Assembly (NCBI GenBank): GCA_964640795.1
Contig: CAZXIN010000028.1
Coordinates: 1-64,000 of the forward strand
Reading direction: 5' to 3'
DNA from: M269 sp964640795
GTDB taxonomy: Bacteria; Pseudomonadota; Gammaproteobacteria; Enterobacterales; Alteromonadaceae
DNA length: 64,000 nucleotides
Each line of letters begins with the position of its first letter. Position 1 is the stretch's first letter. Positions 44,480 to 53,291 of the stretch are shown piece by piece. The notes below the pieces were generated by a model that did no database searches, was not told the DNA's origin, and was given only the letters and a program-made list of their open reading frames with translations. The translations under genes were made by a program, and so were the position numbers.

Positions 44480-44770
44480 ATGCGTAATGACTACAACTAT
44501 CTTCTGGGAAGACTTGAGTTAAAAACAGATCCTAAGTCGGGGCTGTACATTGAATTGGTCGACTATGAGCATTTCGATTACATAGATGACGTTCTGACTG
44601 AAATTTTCGACATAGATTATTCATTTAGAACACAGGAGAATGACCAAGCTCCTTGTTACATATATTTTGAAGACAAAAGTCCTCAAGTTGATATTGCAAA
44701 GGCTGTCGAGGCTATCAACAAGTTTCACACTTTGAATGGAAAAGAATACCTGTCGCCAAGTGAAGGTTAG
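44480..44770 (+). CDS. Small acidic protein of unknown function
   Basis: A 96-residue acidic protein (LLGRLELKTDPKSGLYIELV, DDVLTEIFDIDYSF), with no signal peptide or recognised motif. There is no good ribosome-binding site. Its size, charge and location between a toxin-immunity pair and a recombination junction fit an orphan immunity protein, but no toxin partner is present, so the function is not assigned. It is convergent with the next gene. Confidence 0.55.
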   Translation: MRNDYNYLLGRLELKTDPKSGLYIELVDYEHFDYIDDVLTEIFDIDYSFRTQENDQAPCYIYFEDKSPQVDIAKAVEAINKFHTLNGKEYLSPSEG

Positions 44771-44787
44771 AACATCTTAGCGGTTTT

Positions 44788-45288
44788 TTATATGCCCATT
44801 GCATCAAGTTGTTTCATAATGTCCTCCCAAGCCTTAAGGCTATAATCGAGCAATTCAAAGGCATCATCTATTCTTTTACCTGTATTATCAATTACATCCA
44901 TGGCTAATATAGCTTCTTCTGGTTTTGAAACATCCGTTTCGACTTTAAACGTATAGAACCTAATTTCATTGAAAGAGCCGTGCGGGAGTGTGTATTTCAA
45001 ACTCCCCAAGCATGGAAAAACTTCAGATCGGCTGCTTTTTAGATTTCCATGTTTTGCCTTGTTCGCTATGTCAGCACTTAGACAAAGTCTAAAATCATCG
45101 TTAACCTTCGATTCAACCCAATTACCAGATAGTTTCTTGGAAGTTGCGTAATCTTTTGCGTAGTCTTTGAAGCTCCATAGCCACACAAAAGCGCTTTCGA
45201 TATCATCTTCAAACTCTTCCGGAGGCTTTATTCCATTTGTTACATATTCGTGAATCTCTCCATTCGAAATTTTCGCACCCCATTCCAT
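44788..45288 (-). CDS. Hypothetical protein next to the truncated yjbQ
   Basis: A frame open from 45336. The ATG at 45288 (MEWGAKISNGEIHEYVTNG, 166 residues) is preferred because codons before it are the yjbQ fragment read in another frame. The protein is soluble, with Trp-rich helices (ESAFVWLWSFKDYAKDYA), and matches no family I know. It starts exactly where similarity of the adjacent frame to YjbQ stops, so it may be an N-terminally truncated or displaced gene joined to yjbQ by recombination. Confidence 0.5.
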   Translation of the reverse strand: MEWGAKISNGEIHEYVTNGIKPPEEFEDDIESAFVWLWSFKDYAKDYATSKKLSGNWVESKVNDDFRLCLSADIANKAKHGNLKSSRSEVFPCLGSLKYTLPHGSFNEIRFYTFKVETDVSKPEEAILAMDVIDNTGKRIDDAFELLDYSLKAWEDIMKQLDAMGI

Positions 45289-45490
45289 AGAAGTGTTTTT
45301 CCATATCACTTCTAACAGTTGGATCAGCATTTTCATTGATTGTTAAAGAGGCTGACGTGTGTTTAATAAACAGATGAAGCAAGCCAATATTAATGTTCTG
45401 CAATTCCGGCAGCTGTTGGGTTAGTTCATCAGTGATTAAATGAAAACCTCTGCGTTTAGCAGGGATGGTCACTTCTTTTTGGATCCACAT
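45209..45490 (-). pseudogene. yjbQ: yjbQ, truncated at about half length
   Basis: The first 67 residues (45290-45490) match YjbQ/UPF0047 closely: WIQKEVTIPAKRRGFHLITD, then NIGLLHLFIKHTSASLTINE and DPTVRSDMEKHF. E. coli YjbQ has 138 residues and continues with the VPDN...DDMPSHIK region and histidine-containing active site; here the frame turns into unrelated sequence and stops at 45209. The enzyme (linked to thiamin-phosphate synthase activity) should be inactive. The break at about 45289 marks a recombination or insertion boundary. Confidence 0.85.
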
Positions 45491-45679
45491 CTTCTTAGCC
45501 TTTGAGGTTCAATGGTCTTTTGACGATTTCAACAGGGTTTCAATTGTCTTCCATTCGTTAACACATTGTCTACCTGTATTCTAATTTGGGTCCTTACATA
45601 ATTTAAGATTGTTATAGTGGCTGATGTTGATGACTGATATCTTAATAGTGTTTGAAATCATTAGAGTGAGTTCTATTCG

Positions 45680-47647
45680 GTGTCACTGATTCGTTCTGGC
45701 GGATTTAATCCGCATGTGTTCTTTCCTGCGTCAGGCAGCATTATTGCTCTGCTAGCCTTTTCTGTCATTGCGCCGGAAAAAGCAAATGGTGTATTTCAAC
45801 TGGTTCAGAACAGCATAGTCGCTAATGGCAGCTGGTTTTATGTATTGAGTGTTGCTTTCATTTTGGTTGTTGTGATTTATCTTGGTGCCTCTCGCTACGG
45901 TGGTATTAAGTTAGGTCGAGATCATGATGAGCCTGAATACAGTTTGGTCACTTGGCTTTCCATGTTATTTGCTGCTGGCATGGGTATTGGGTTGATGTTC
46001 TTTGGCGTCGCTGAGCCTGTGATGCACTTTATGCTTCCGCCGACGGCTGACCCGAATACCGTTGAAGCCGCGAAAGAATCGATGAAAACGACCTTCTTTC
46101 ACTGGGGGTTTCATGCTTGGGCCATATACGCTGTCGTCGCCCTTATTCTGGCTTACTTTGCTTATCGGCAGGATTTACCGCTCACACTGCGTAGCGCTCT
46201 CTATCCGCTTATCGGAGACAGAATCTATGGTTGGTGGGGACATTGGGTAGACATTTTTGCTGTGGTCAGTACGGTATTTGGCGTGGCGACTTCTTTAGGT
46301 TTCGGAGCGACGCAAGTTAATTCTGGCTTTAACCATTTGTTTGGTTTGAATATTGGCTTAGTAGAGCAGTTGGGCATTATGCTAGCCGTAACGTTAATGG
46401 CCGTGTTGTCTGTTGCTTCGGGGTTAGATAAAGGGATTAGGCGCCTATCGGAATTAAATATGGTGCTGGCCGTTGCTTTACTCGTGTTGGTTCTAGTTCT
46501 CGGACCTACGGTTTTCTTATTACAAGCCTTTGTTCAGAATACCGGTGCTTATCTGTCAGGTATGGTACGCAACACGTTTAACCTATTCGCCTATGAAAAA
46601 AGTGATTGGATTGGCGGTTGGACTATTTTCTATTGGGGGTGGTGGTTGGCTTGGGCACCCTTTGTTGGCTTGTTTATCGCCCGTATTTCAAAAGGCAGGA
46701 CAATACGTGAGTTTGTATTGGGTGTGTTGCTTATACCCACGTCATTTACGCTGTTATGGATGAGTGTCTTCGGTAACAGTGCCATTGATTTAATCCTGAA
46801 CCAAGGGGTTAATCAGGTAGCTGATATGGTTAACCAAGACACAGCGGTTGCTTTATTTGTTTTGCTGGAGCAATTTCCAGCAGCCCAATTACTGTCGATA
46901 CTTGCGACCTTGATGATAGTCGTATTTTTTGTGACCTCGTGCGATTCTGGGGCCATGGTGGTTAATATGTTGTGTTCTAACGGTAATAATGACACAGCGC
47001 TTTGGCAACGTATATTTTGGGCGGGAGGGGTAGGTGTGGTTGCTGCTATTCTACTTATGGCCGGTGGGCTAAGTGGTCTGCAAACAATGACGATAGCCAG
47101 TGCATTGCCTTTCTCTATTGTTTTACTTATCTCTATGGCTGGTTTAGTTAAATCTCTTAGAGTGGAAGCCTATAAAATAGAAAGCTTGCAGATGAACGTG
47201 ACGCCTTATCAGCCCATCTTACCAGAAGAAAACTGGCGAGAGCGTTTAGTGAATATTATTGATTTCCCCAATAAAAGTCGGGTAGAGACGTTTCTCGATA
47301 AAACCGTTCAACCCGCTTTTGAAGAACTGACTAAGACTTTAGCTGAAAACCAAATAGAAGCGCGTTGTGAACGGTTGCCAAGGGGGATAGTGCTAACGGT
47401 GCTGCATGGCGATGAGCATGACTTTGTTTACGGTGTATATAGACAAAAACATTCACAACCTGACTTTGCTCAGCAGGAATCTGAAAACCTAGATAATGAT
47501 GATGAACAGACCTACTATCGTGCTGAAGTACACCTTAGTGAAGGTGGTCAAGATTACGATGTGATGGGGTGGTCTAAAGTCGCCGTGATAAACGATGTTA
47601 TTGATCAATATCAGCGACATCAGCATTTCTTACACTTATTGCGTTAG
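45680..47647 (+). CDS. BCCT family betaine/choline/carnitine transporter
   Basis: A 655-residue membrane carrier with about twelve segments. The substrate region has the Trp-rich BCCT signature (DWIGGWTIFYWGWWLAWAPF followed by VGLFIARISKGRTIREFV), and the first part has MGIGLMFFGVAEPVMHFM. A long hydrophilic C-terminal tail (about 140 residues, ending in RHQHFLHLLR) resembles the regulatory tail of BetT-type choline transporters. It imports a quaternary ammonium osmolyte with protons or sodium. GTG is the start. It stands alone, after the recombination junction at the yjbQ fragment. Confidence 0.92.
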   Translation: MSLIRSGGFNPHVFFPASGSIIALLAFSVIAPEKANGVFQLVQNSIVANGSWFYVLSVAFILVVVIYLGASRYGGIKLGRDHDEPEYSLVTWLSMLFAAGMGIGLMFFGVAEPVMHFMLPPTADPNTVEAAKESMKTTFFHWGFHAWAIYAVVALILAYFAYRQDLPLTLRSALYPLIGDRIYGWWGHWVDIFAVVSTVFGVATSLGFGATQVNSGFNHLFGLNIGLVEQLGIMLAVTLMAVLSVASGLDKGIRRLSELNMVLAVALLVLVLVLGPTVFLLQAFVQNTGAYLSGMVRNTFNLFAYEKSDWIGGWTIFYWGWWLAWAPFVGLFIARISKGRTIREFVLGVLLIPTSFTLLWMSVFGNSAIDLILNQGVNQVADMVNQDTAVALFVLLEQFPAAQLLSILATLMIVVFFVTSCDSGAMVVNMLCSNGNNDTALWQRIFWAGGVGVVAAILLMAGGLSGLQTMTIASALPFSIVLLISMAGLVKSLRVEAYKIESLQMNVTPYQPILPEENWRERLVNIIDFPNKSRVETFLDKTVQPAFEELTKTLAENQIEARCERLPRGIVLTVLHGDEHDFVYGVYRQKHSQPDFAQQESENLDNDDEQTYYRAEVHLSEGGQDYDVMGWSKVAVINDVIDQYQRHQHFLHLLR

Positions 47648-47782
47648 CTAGCAGTTGATATTAAGAAAGCGTGTTGAGTATCTGCGAGATTATTCGTGGA
47701 TGAATTCACTCTCGCAGCGTCTCTCTAGTCTTTTAAATAAGTCATTTGTGGGACCAATTTCAATCGGGAATGACTTGTTTTT

Positions 47783-47806
47783 CAATGATGTGTGGCCACA
47801 TCATTG
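47783..47806. repeat. Perfect 10-bp hairpin at the end of a small membrane-protein gene
   Basis: CAATGATGTG at 47783-47792 pairs with CACATCATTG at 47797-47806 around a 4-base loop (TGGC). It overlaps the stop codon of the minus-strand gene at 47801 and lies in the convergent gap after the BCCT gene. The run following it on the minus strand is A-rich, not T-rich, so it may stabilise the mRNA end rather than terminate. Confidence 0.5.
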
Positions 47807-48097
47807 GGAGGCAGACTTTGCTCCAAAAGCAATATAAGCCAATGGACCAATTGAACCTAATGTGAGGGTAAGTAGTACCCAAAGCCAAGGGTTACGGCCA
47901 TTCTTTTTAGCATTGGGTATCATCCAAGCTAAGACAAGTATTAGTGCAATAACCAAATCAGTGAACACTTGCCAACCTGCAGGGCTATGACGGTGATAAT
48001 CGAAAACTCCCCAGTAACCAACCTGATATACCGCGTAAGCTGATAGTATGAGGAAAGGTATGAGTAGCATTAATGCGATAGGTCTTGTGATATTCAT
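47801..48097 (-). CDS. Small membrane protein (PLDc_N/DUF2834-like)
   Basis: A 98-residue protein with three membrane segments: near residues 7-27, 46-64 and 71-92. The end PWLWVLLTLTLGSIGPLAYIA resembles the phospholipase D N-terminal-like/DUF2834 small proteins. VTDLVIALILVLAWM-type helices and the GRNPW turn are typical of this group. The function is unknown. It is divergent from the HTH gene at 48227. Confidence 0.65.
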   Translation of the reverse strand: MNITRPIALMLLIPFLILSAYAVYQVGYWGVFDYHRHSPAGWQVFTDLVIALILVLAWMIPNAKKNGRNPWLWVLLTLTLGSIGPLAYIAFGAKSASQ

Positions 48098-48226
48098 AAT
48101 GTGCTCCTACGGTTGAATTCAGGGTTATTGTGAATCATGAGTGGATAGAAGCAATTACCTCAGAGGTAATTGAATTAAAACACGGATTGTTCAAATTAAG
48201 TGGATTTAGCTATATAGGGGGAAGTG

Positions 48227-49060
48227 ATGACATCATTAGCAACAGAAAAACCGCTGACGAATTTATTCACGCAGGAATGCCGTAAGTGGCGCCAATTTAG
48301 AAAACTATCACAGCTGGATTTGGCGTTAGAAGCCAACATCTCCCAACGCCATTTAAGTTATTTAGAGACCGGTCGCAGCCGCCCGAGTAGGGATATGGTG
48401 ATACAGTTATGCCATGCCATGGATATCCCACTAAGAGAGAGGAATGGGCTGTTACAAGCAGCGGGTTATTCTGCATTATATAAAGAAAGTGGCTTGGATG
48501 AGCCGACTATGGAACCGGTTATGAAAGCTGTTAAGCGCGTGTTGGATCATCACAACCCGCTCCCTGCTATTGTCGTTGATAGGTTCTGGGATGTACAAAT
48601 GACGAATACCTCAGCTGACCGATTATTGGCTTTGATTGGCTCAATGAGCGATGTGTTTAGTCCAGACAGTTTGCAAAGAAAGCTGAATATTGCAGAGATC
48701 ACCTTACACCCCGAAGGTTTACGAAAGTTTATCACTAACTGGGAGCAGTCAGCCCCACTCTTCGTTAACCGGCTAAGGAGTGAAATAGCCAGCTCCGTTG
48801 ACGAACAAGTTCAAGAGCGTTTAGAAAAGTACATTGCATTAGCTGCACCACTATACGAACAAAATAACCTTGAACAAAGCTTGTTGCCTGTGATGCCATT
48901 AGATATCAATATCGGAGGGATAACACTGAGCTTATTCTCGATGATGTCGACCGTTGGCACACCACAAGACATCACCGCAGATGAATTACGTATTGAGTCG
49001 TTTTATCCAAATGATGAGGCAACAGAGCTGTTTTTTAATCATCAGCAAATGCAGAGTTAA
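48227..49060 (+). CDS. HTH transcriptional regulator with MmyB-like ligand domain
   Basis: 277 residues from the ATG at 48227; an in-frame GTG sits 3 bases earlier, and AGGGGG precedes both. The N-terminal XRE-type helix-turn-helix reads KLSQLDLALEANISQRHLSY followed by LETGRSRPSRDMV. From about residue 105 a PAS-like MmyB domain follows (NPLPAIVVDRFWDVQMTNTS), thought to bind fatty acid-like ligands. Such regulators often control neighbouring oxidoreductases or membrane proteins; here the divergent small membrane-protein gene is the only close candidate. Confidence 0.88.
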   Translation: MTSLATEKPLTNLFTQECRKWRQFRKLSQLDLALEANISQRHLSYLETGRSRPSRDMVIQLCHAMDIPLRERNGLLQAAGYSALYKESGLDEPTMEPVMKAVKRVLDHHNPLPAIVVDRFWDVQMTNTSADRLLALIGSMSDVFSPDSLQRKLNIAEITLHPEGLRKFITNWEQSAPLFVNRLRSEIASSVDEQVQERLEKYIALAAPLYEQNNLEQSLLPVMPLDINIGGITLSLFSMMSTVGTPQDITADELRIESFYPNDEATELFFNHQQMQS

Positions 49061-49076
49061 GTGAGGTGCTCGTCTA

Positions 49077-49103
49077 ATGAAAGCAACTACCCGTTGCTTT
49101 CAT
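49077..49103. terminator. Bidirectional terminator hairpin
   Basis: ATGAAAGCAAC at 49077-49087 is perfectly complementary to GTTGCTTTCAT at 49093-49103, with a 5-base loop. TGTTCTTTTT follows on the plus strand. It sits between the convergent MmyB-type regulator and cytochrome genes and overlaps the cytochrome stop codon. Confidence 0.8.
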
Positions 49104-49870
49104 TGTTCTTTTTCGTTCTCCAATTGTTCGATAATGCCGTTAATAAAGCGTGCTCTAGGGTTAATGGTTAAGGCTTCTTTGTAAGCTTCAATTGCTTCAC
49201 TATTTTGGTTGTTTTGTTGCAGCGCTTTCGCCCGAACAAAATTGCCGTAATAAGAGTCAGGGTAATAGCTTTGATTCAGCTCCATCAGTGCTAGTGCGTC
49301 TTTGTTGAATCCTTGTTTTAATAAATTGTCTGAAAAGCTAGGTAGCACTGAGATACCAAAGTCATAAGTATGGCTACCGTAGTACTTCTCTCTTAATTCA
49401 CTGTATTTGTCTATTGCAGCATTGGCTTTCCCTGTTGCGAGTGCCTGATTGAGTACATCCTCTATCAGTAATGGTTTTGGTTGGCCTCGGTGGCAAGAGA
49501 CACAGCGAACCTTAACCCTATCTTCATGTTTTTTGTCGGCTTGACTCAGTTTGGGTACATAGATTTGGTTTATTTGATCAACCATTTGCAACATTAATCG
49601 AGCCTTCTCCTTCATTGGTTTGTCATCTGTCGCAAAGTCATAAGTTGATAATGGTTTACCTTCTTCGCCAACATGACAGGTGGTGCATCGAACACCTAAA
49701 CCAAGGGCAAATCCTCGCATGGTTTTAGACAGGTCTGTAGGGCTAATGTCATCAGGCAATACGGTCAGATTCTTAGGGTTATTAAAAACCTTACTTTGTG
49801 CCATGACATAATGGTTGAATAGGGTTAGCAATAGACAGGTTATGATAAAGAGCACTTTTTTAATGGTCAT
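49100..49870 (-). CDS. Periplasmic dihaem c-type cytochrome with TPR-like tail
   Basis: 256 residues from the ATG at 49870, chosen because it begins a signal peptide (MTIKKVLFIITCLLLTLF, cleavage near VMAQ); the open frame extends 17 codons further upstream. Two haem motifs, CTTCH (LGVRCTTCHVGEEGKP) and CVSCH (VRCVSCHRGQPKP), resemble the photosynthetic-reaction-centre-cytochrome-like family found in non-phototrophs. The C-terminal part has TPR-like helices (YYGNFVRAKALQQNNQNSEA). Its electron partner is unknown. It is divergent from a sensor kinase. Confidence 0.87.
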   Translation of the reverse strand: MTIKKVLFIITCLLLTLFNHYVMAQSKVFNNPKNLTVLPDDISPTDLSKTMRGFALGLGVRCTTCHVGEEGKPLSTYDFATDDKPMKEKARLMLQMVDQINQIYVPKLSQADKKHEDRVKVRCVSCHRGQPKPLLIEDVLNQALATGKANAAIDKYSELREKYYGSHTYDFGISVLPSFSDNLLKQGFNKDALALMELNQSYYPDSYYGNFVRAKALQQNNQNSEAIEAYKEALTINPRARFINGIIEQLENEKEQ

Positions 49871-50029
49871 TTCATATCTTAGTGGTGTTACGAATAACTT
49901 AAAGTCTAGCGATTGGCTCACGATGATGGGTCCAAGTTATGCCAAGGAATTGCCAGGGAATGGTCAAAGAACGCTTACCGAATAAAGAATGCACTGGTAA
50001 TTCTTGATGGTCACTTTAGGATGAATGTT

Positions 50030-51604
50030 ATGCAGCTTTCAAAACTGAAGTTAATTAATATAACCGGCTTATTGCTTGGTGCCAGTCTGGCCATTCTGTT
50101 TGGGCTAGCTTGGCAAGCTATTCAAGCAACTCGTGCACATTATGACATTCGCGACAATGTGCTAAGAGAATATGCGGTACTCATAGCGAATGAATACAGC
50201 CGTAGGATGACACAAGACATTGGCTATAAAGGGTATTTTGAGGCCATCTCTGAGATACGGGATAAATATCTGGAGAATGGCCACTCGTCGGTTGATTGGA
50301 CGCTGACGTCAGAAAGCGCCGACATAGTTGAGTATATTGCTTTGTTCGATGGGGCGGCTTTATCGATACTTATGGGGGCAACTGAGGCTTCAAAGGACGA
50401 TAAAATAGTGGAGCATGCGTTGCAAGAATCGCTTATCAAGCTCGACAAAAAATCACTAAACAATAGACCTTTCCACGCAGTTCATTTTCTTGGAGCCTCT
50501 TCTCAGACGTTTATTTTTACACTGTTAGGTGAGGAGATCATTGGCTTCGTCGTCGACAAAACTGCCTTGAAAAAGCGGCTAGCAAATAGCTTTGAACGAG
50601 CGCCTCTCTTTCCGTTGTCTCTCGCTAACGGTAAATTAACCAATGAGTTTATTGGCCTCTCGGTGTTCTTAATGGATTCTTCCATGCTTGTGCGGTTTGG
50701 GCATGATGGACAGGCAACACCTAATGCTACCAAAGTGATGACAAGCGAGTATGGAGGTATCTTTGAAGGGATGATGATTGATGTATCGATTGATTCATCT
50801 GTTACTCAAGTGCTCATTGTGGGAGAACGCCCGCTACTGAGGTTGCCTTATATCTTGATCGCGTTAGTGGTCGCGGCGGGTTTACTACTGGTCGCTGTGA
50901 AGCAAATGAGAAGTGAGCGTGTATTAATGGCGATGCGTAATCGGTTTATTGCAGAAGCATCCCATGAGTTGAGAACACCACTGACACAGATTCGATTGTT
51001 TGCTGAAACCTTGATACTGGATAGGGCAAAAGATGATCAAGCTAAAGATAAGGCTTTGTCTATCATCAATCGAGAAGCGCAGCGCTTAGGCCATCTCGTT
51101 GATAATATCTTGTCTTTTTCGCAGAAGTCCAAACGCCGACATCTTGTATTAGTGAAAGAAAGAATTGAGCCGATTGTGGTTGATGCGGTAGACGAACTTG
51201 AGCTCGTGGCGTCTCAGTTGAATTGTACCTTTAACCTAGAAATTCAGGAGGTGGGTTGTTGGGTTGATCGCAGTGCTTTGCATCAAATACTGATAAACCT
51301 TTTGGATAATGCATTAAAATATGGTGGCAAAACTCAGATAATTACTGTCCGTGTTCGACAGCGGGGTGATGAGGTTTTTATCTACGTGATTGATCAAGGA
51401 AAAGGTATCGCTGAAGAGGAAAAAGAGAAGATTTGGGGAGACTTTTATCGCCCTGAAAGCAATAGTGAAACAGGGGTAGGGATTGGATTAAGTATTGTTC
51501 GTGAGTTAACAAGTTTAATGAAGGGAGACTGCTGGTTGGAGTCTATGGCGTCGGGTGCTTGTTTTGTATTGCGTTTTCCGTCGACTGACGTGATAGAACG
51601 TTGA
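50030..51604 (+). CDS. Sensor histidine kinase
   Basis: About 524 residues from the ATG at 50030, which follows TTTAGGA by 8 bases and leads directly into the first membrane segment (ITGLLLGASLAILFGLAW); the frame is open from 49913, and an ATG at 50021 is also possible. A periplasmic domain of about 230 residues is followed by a second membrane helix (LPYILIALVVAAGLLLVAV) and, without a HAMP domain, the phosphoacceptor helix EASHELRTPLTQIRLFAET. ATP-binding boxes are INLLDNALKYGG, DQGKGIAEEE and GVGIGLSIVREL. It pairs with the response regulator 16 bases downstream. Confidence 0.92.
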   Translation: MQLSKLKLINITGLLLGASLAILFGLAWQAIQATRAHYDIRDNVLREYAVLIANEYSRRMTQDIGYKGYFEAISEIRDKYLENGHSSVDWTLTSESADIVEYIALFDGAALSILMGATEASKDDKIVEHALQESLIKLDKKSLNNRPFHAVHFLGASSQTFIFTLLGEEIIGFVVDKTALKKRLANSFERAPLFPLSLANGKLTNEFIGLSVFLMDSSMLVRFGHDGQATPNATKVMTSEYGGIFEGMMIDVSIDSSVTQVLIVGERPLLRLPYILIALVVAAGLLLVAVKQMRSERVLMAMRNRFIAEASHELRTPLTQIRLFAETLILDRAKDDQAKDKALSIINREAQRLGHLVDNILSFSQKSKRRHLVLVKERIEPIVVDAVDELELVASQLNCTFNLEIQEVGCWVDRSALHQILINLLDNALKYGGKTQIITVRVRQRGDEVFIYVIDQGKGIAEEEKEKIWGDFYRPESNSETGVGIGLSIVRELTSLMKGDCWLESMASGACFVLRFPSTDVIER

Positions 51605-51620
51605 TAGCTTAGGGGACGTT

Positions 51621-52313
51621 ATGAGTCATATTCTAGTGATTGAAGATAACGCGGATTTAGCTTATGGCTTGCAGTCAAATTTAATCCTTGAAGGACATAG
51701 TGTCTCTGTAGCACCTGATGGCGAAAACGCGACGAAACAGTTGCAGATTGCAGCCCCAGATTTAATCATTCTCGATCTCATGTTACCTGACACTGATGGG
51801 TTTAGTTTATTAAAGGTTATTCGCGACCTACTGCCCAGTACGTTAGTGCTGATTTTGAGCGCTCGTGGCCAAGAAATTGATAAAGTGACCGGATTAAAAT
51901 TAGGGGCTGATGATTACCTAACAAAACCTTTTGGTTTAATGGAGTTATTGGCAAGAATTGAAGCTCTACTGCGTCGACGGGAGTCTAGCCAACCTAAAAC
52001 CGTCTCAGATGACACGCCGATTATTTTTGGGTTGGTAGAAGTGAATCCGTTGTCTCGTTATGTTTGTCGTGGTGATAGAAAGGTCGAGCTTACACCTAAA
52101 GAATTCGACCTGTTATTGGCTTTGATACGCTCTGCAGGTCAGGTGAAATCAAGGTTGGAGTTATTGCAAACAGTATGGGGACATCAAGCGCTGGTGGAGA
52201 CACGTACCGTTGATACGCACATTGGTGAGTTGCGTAAAAAGTTAGAAGAAGATCCGGCTGACCCCCAGTTTATTCTAACGGCTAGAAAGAAAGGGTACTG
52301 GTTTAAGAGCTGA
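51621..52313 (+). CDS. OmpR/PhoB-type response regulator
   Basis: A 230-residue protein. The receiver has acidic residues in VIEDNADLAYGLQ, the phosphorylated Asp in LIILDLMLPDTDG, Ser/Thr in LVLILSARG and Lys in ADDYLTKPFGLMEL. The C-terminal winged helix has LTPKEFDLLLALIRSAGQVK and TVDTHIGELRKKLEEDP. It lies directly downstream of the histidine kinase and forms a two-component system with it. Targets are unknown; the divergent cytochrome gene and the transcript itself are candidates. Confidence 0.93.
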   Translation: MSHILVIEDNADLAYGLQSNLILEGHSVSVAPDGENATKQLQIAAPDLIILDLMLPDTDGFSLLKVIRDLLPSTLVLILSARGQEIDKVTGLKLGADDYLTKPFGLMELLARIEALLRRRESSQPKTVSDDTPIIFGLVEVNPLSRYVCRGDRKVELTPKEFDLLLALIRSAGQVKSRLELLQTVWGHQALVETRTVDTHIGELRKKLEEDPADPQFILTARKKGYWFKS

Positions 52314-52339
52314 ATGGCGTGGGTTAATTTGAACGACGC

Positions 52340-52379
52340 AAACATCCAATACGCCTATAACGATGCGTATTGGATGTTT
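52340..52379. terminator. Strong bidirectional terminator hairpin
   Basis: AAACATCCAATACG (52340-52353) and CGTATTGGATGTTT (52366-52379) form a perfect 14-bp stem with a 12-base loop. It lies between the convergent response regulator and ABC permease genes, with T-rich sequence at the stem base on the plus strand and A-rich on the other, as expected for a shared terminator. Confidence 0.8.
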
Positions 52380-52388
52380 ATTGCGTTA

Positions 52389-53291
52389 TTAGTTTCTTTT
52401 CACTCTCAATAAATACGCGATATAAACAAAGCCACAACCTAACAATGAAGCGCCGAGCTCAATTTTTGAGAACAGTGCCTTAGTCATCAAGAAGCCAACT
52501 GAGTTAACATCGTCAATATGGTATACGCCATTGCGGAATGCAAAGTTAAAGTAACCTTTTAGCGTTTCTAAGATCATGCCGTGCGACAGGTCAAAGTATT
52601 CAACAATAAATGCCTCTACCAACATGATAATCACTACAGGTAATGTCGCCCATAGGAAAGGCACTTTGTTGGCAAACATAGAAGCTAACATTAGCCAAGC
52701 GAATACTGGGAACATCCATATCGCATAAGGGATAATATTTATCCATTGTGCTACTAGGCTGGTTAGAATGCCTGCATTGCCCCAAAGCCCCCACAGCGAA
52801 ATGTCGTAGCCAACAGAAAGTACAACACAGAATATGAGCGCTAAGATGAGAACAAGCACTAGCGTCGCTGTCGCGGCCAGCATAAAGATAGCGGGTATGA
52901 CAAAAGCACCATGCACTAGCTTCACTAAGATTGACTGAGCATCGGGCACGGGCATTGAGCGCCAAAAATAGGATGACAGATCGCGACGTTCATCATAAAA
53001 GCAGCTAATGAAATATTGAACCTGCAAAATAAGTGCAATCAATATAAAAGGCATAGACATACCGAGCACCGCCGCCTGAAATCCTTTACTGATATAGTCA
53101 TTCGATTCGACATGCTGTAATTCAGCTAGATGATCTAAAATTCTAGTGTGTTGATAATCTTCAAGTAGCACAAATTGAATGACCGGTAAGACGAGTATCA
53201 TGATCCCGACAATAACAGGAACCCAAAATAGTGTTTTCTCGTATTCCCAAATCTCTTTCTTAAAACTCGTGGTTATTTGTAATGTATTCAT
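52389..53291 (-). CDS. ABC-2 type transporter permease
   Basis: A 300-residue membrane protein with six hydrophobic regions (VPVIVGIMILVLPVIQFVLL near 24; FILIALILQVQYFISCFYDE; IPAIFMLAATATLVLVLILA). RRDLSSYFWRSMPVPDAQSI is typical of permeases paired with YtrA-regulated ATPases. It overlaps the ATPase gene by 4 bases. The substrate is unknown; relatives are implicated in envelope stress or antibiotic response. Confidence 0.85.
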   Translation of the reverse strand: MNTLQITTSFKKEIWEYEKTLFWVPVIVGIMILVLPVIQFVLLEDYQHTRILDHLAELQHVESNDYISKGFQAAVLGMSMPFILIALILQVQYFISCFYDERRDLSSYFWRSMPVPDAQSILVKLVHGAFVIPAIFMLAATATLVLVLILALIFCVVLSVGYDISLWGLWGNAGILTSLVAQWINIIPYAIWMFPVFAWLMLASMFANKVPFLWATLPVVIIMLVEAFIVEYFDLSHGMILETLKGYFNFAFRNGVYHIDDVNSVGFLMTKALFSKIELGASLLGCGFVYIAYLLRVKRN

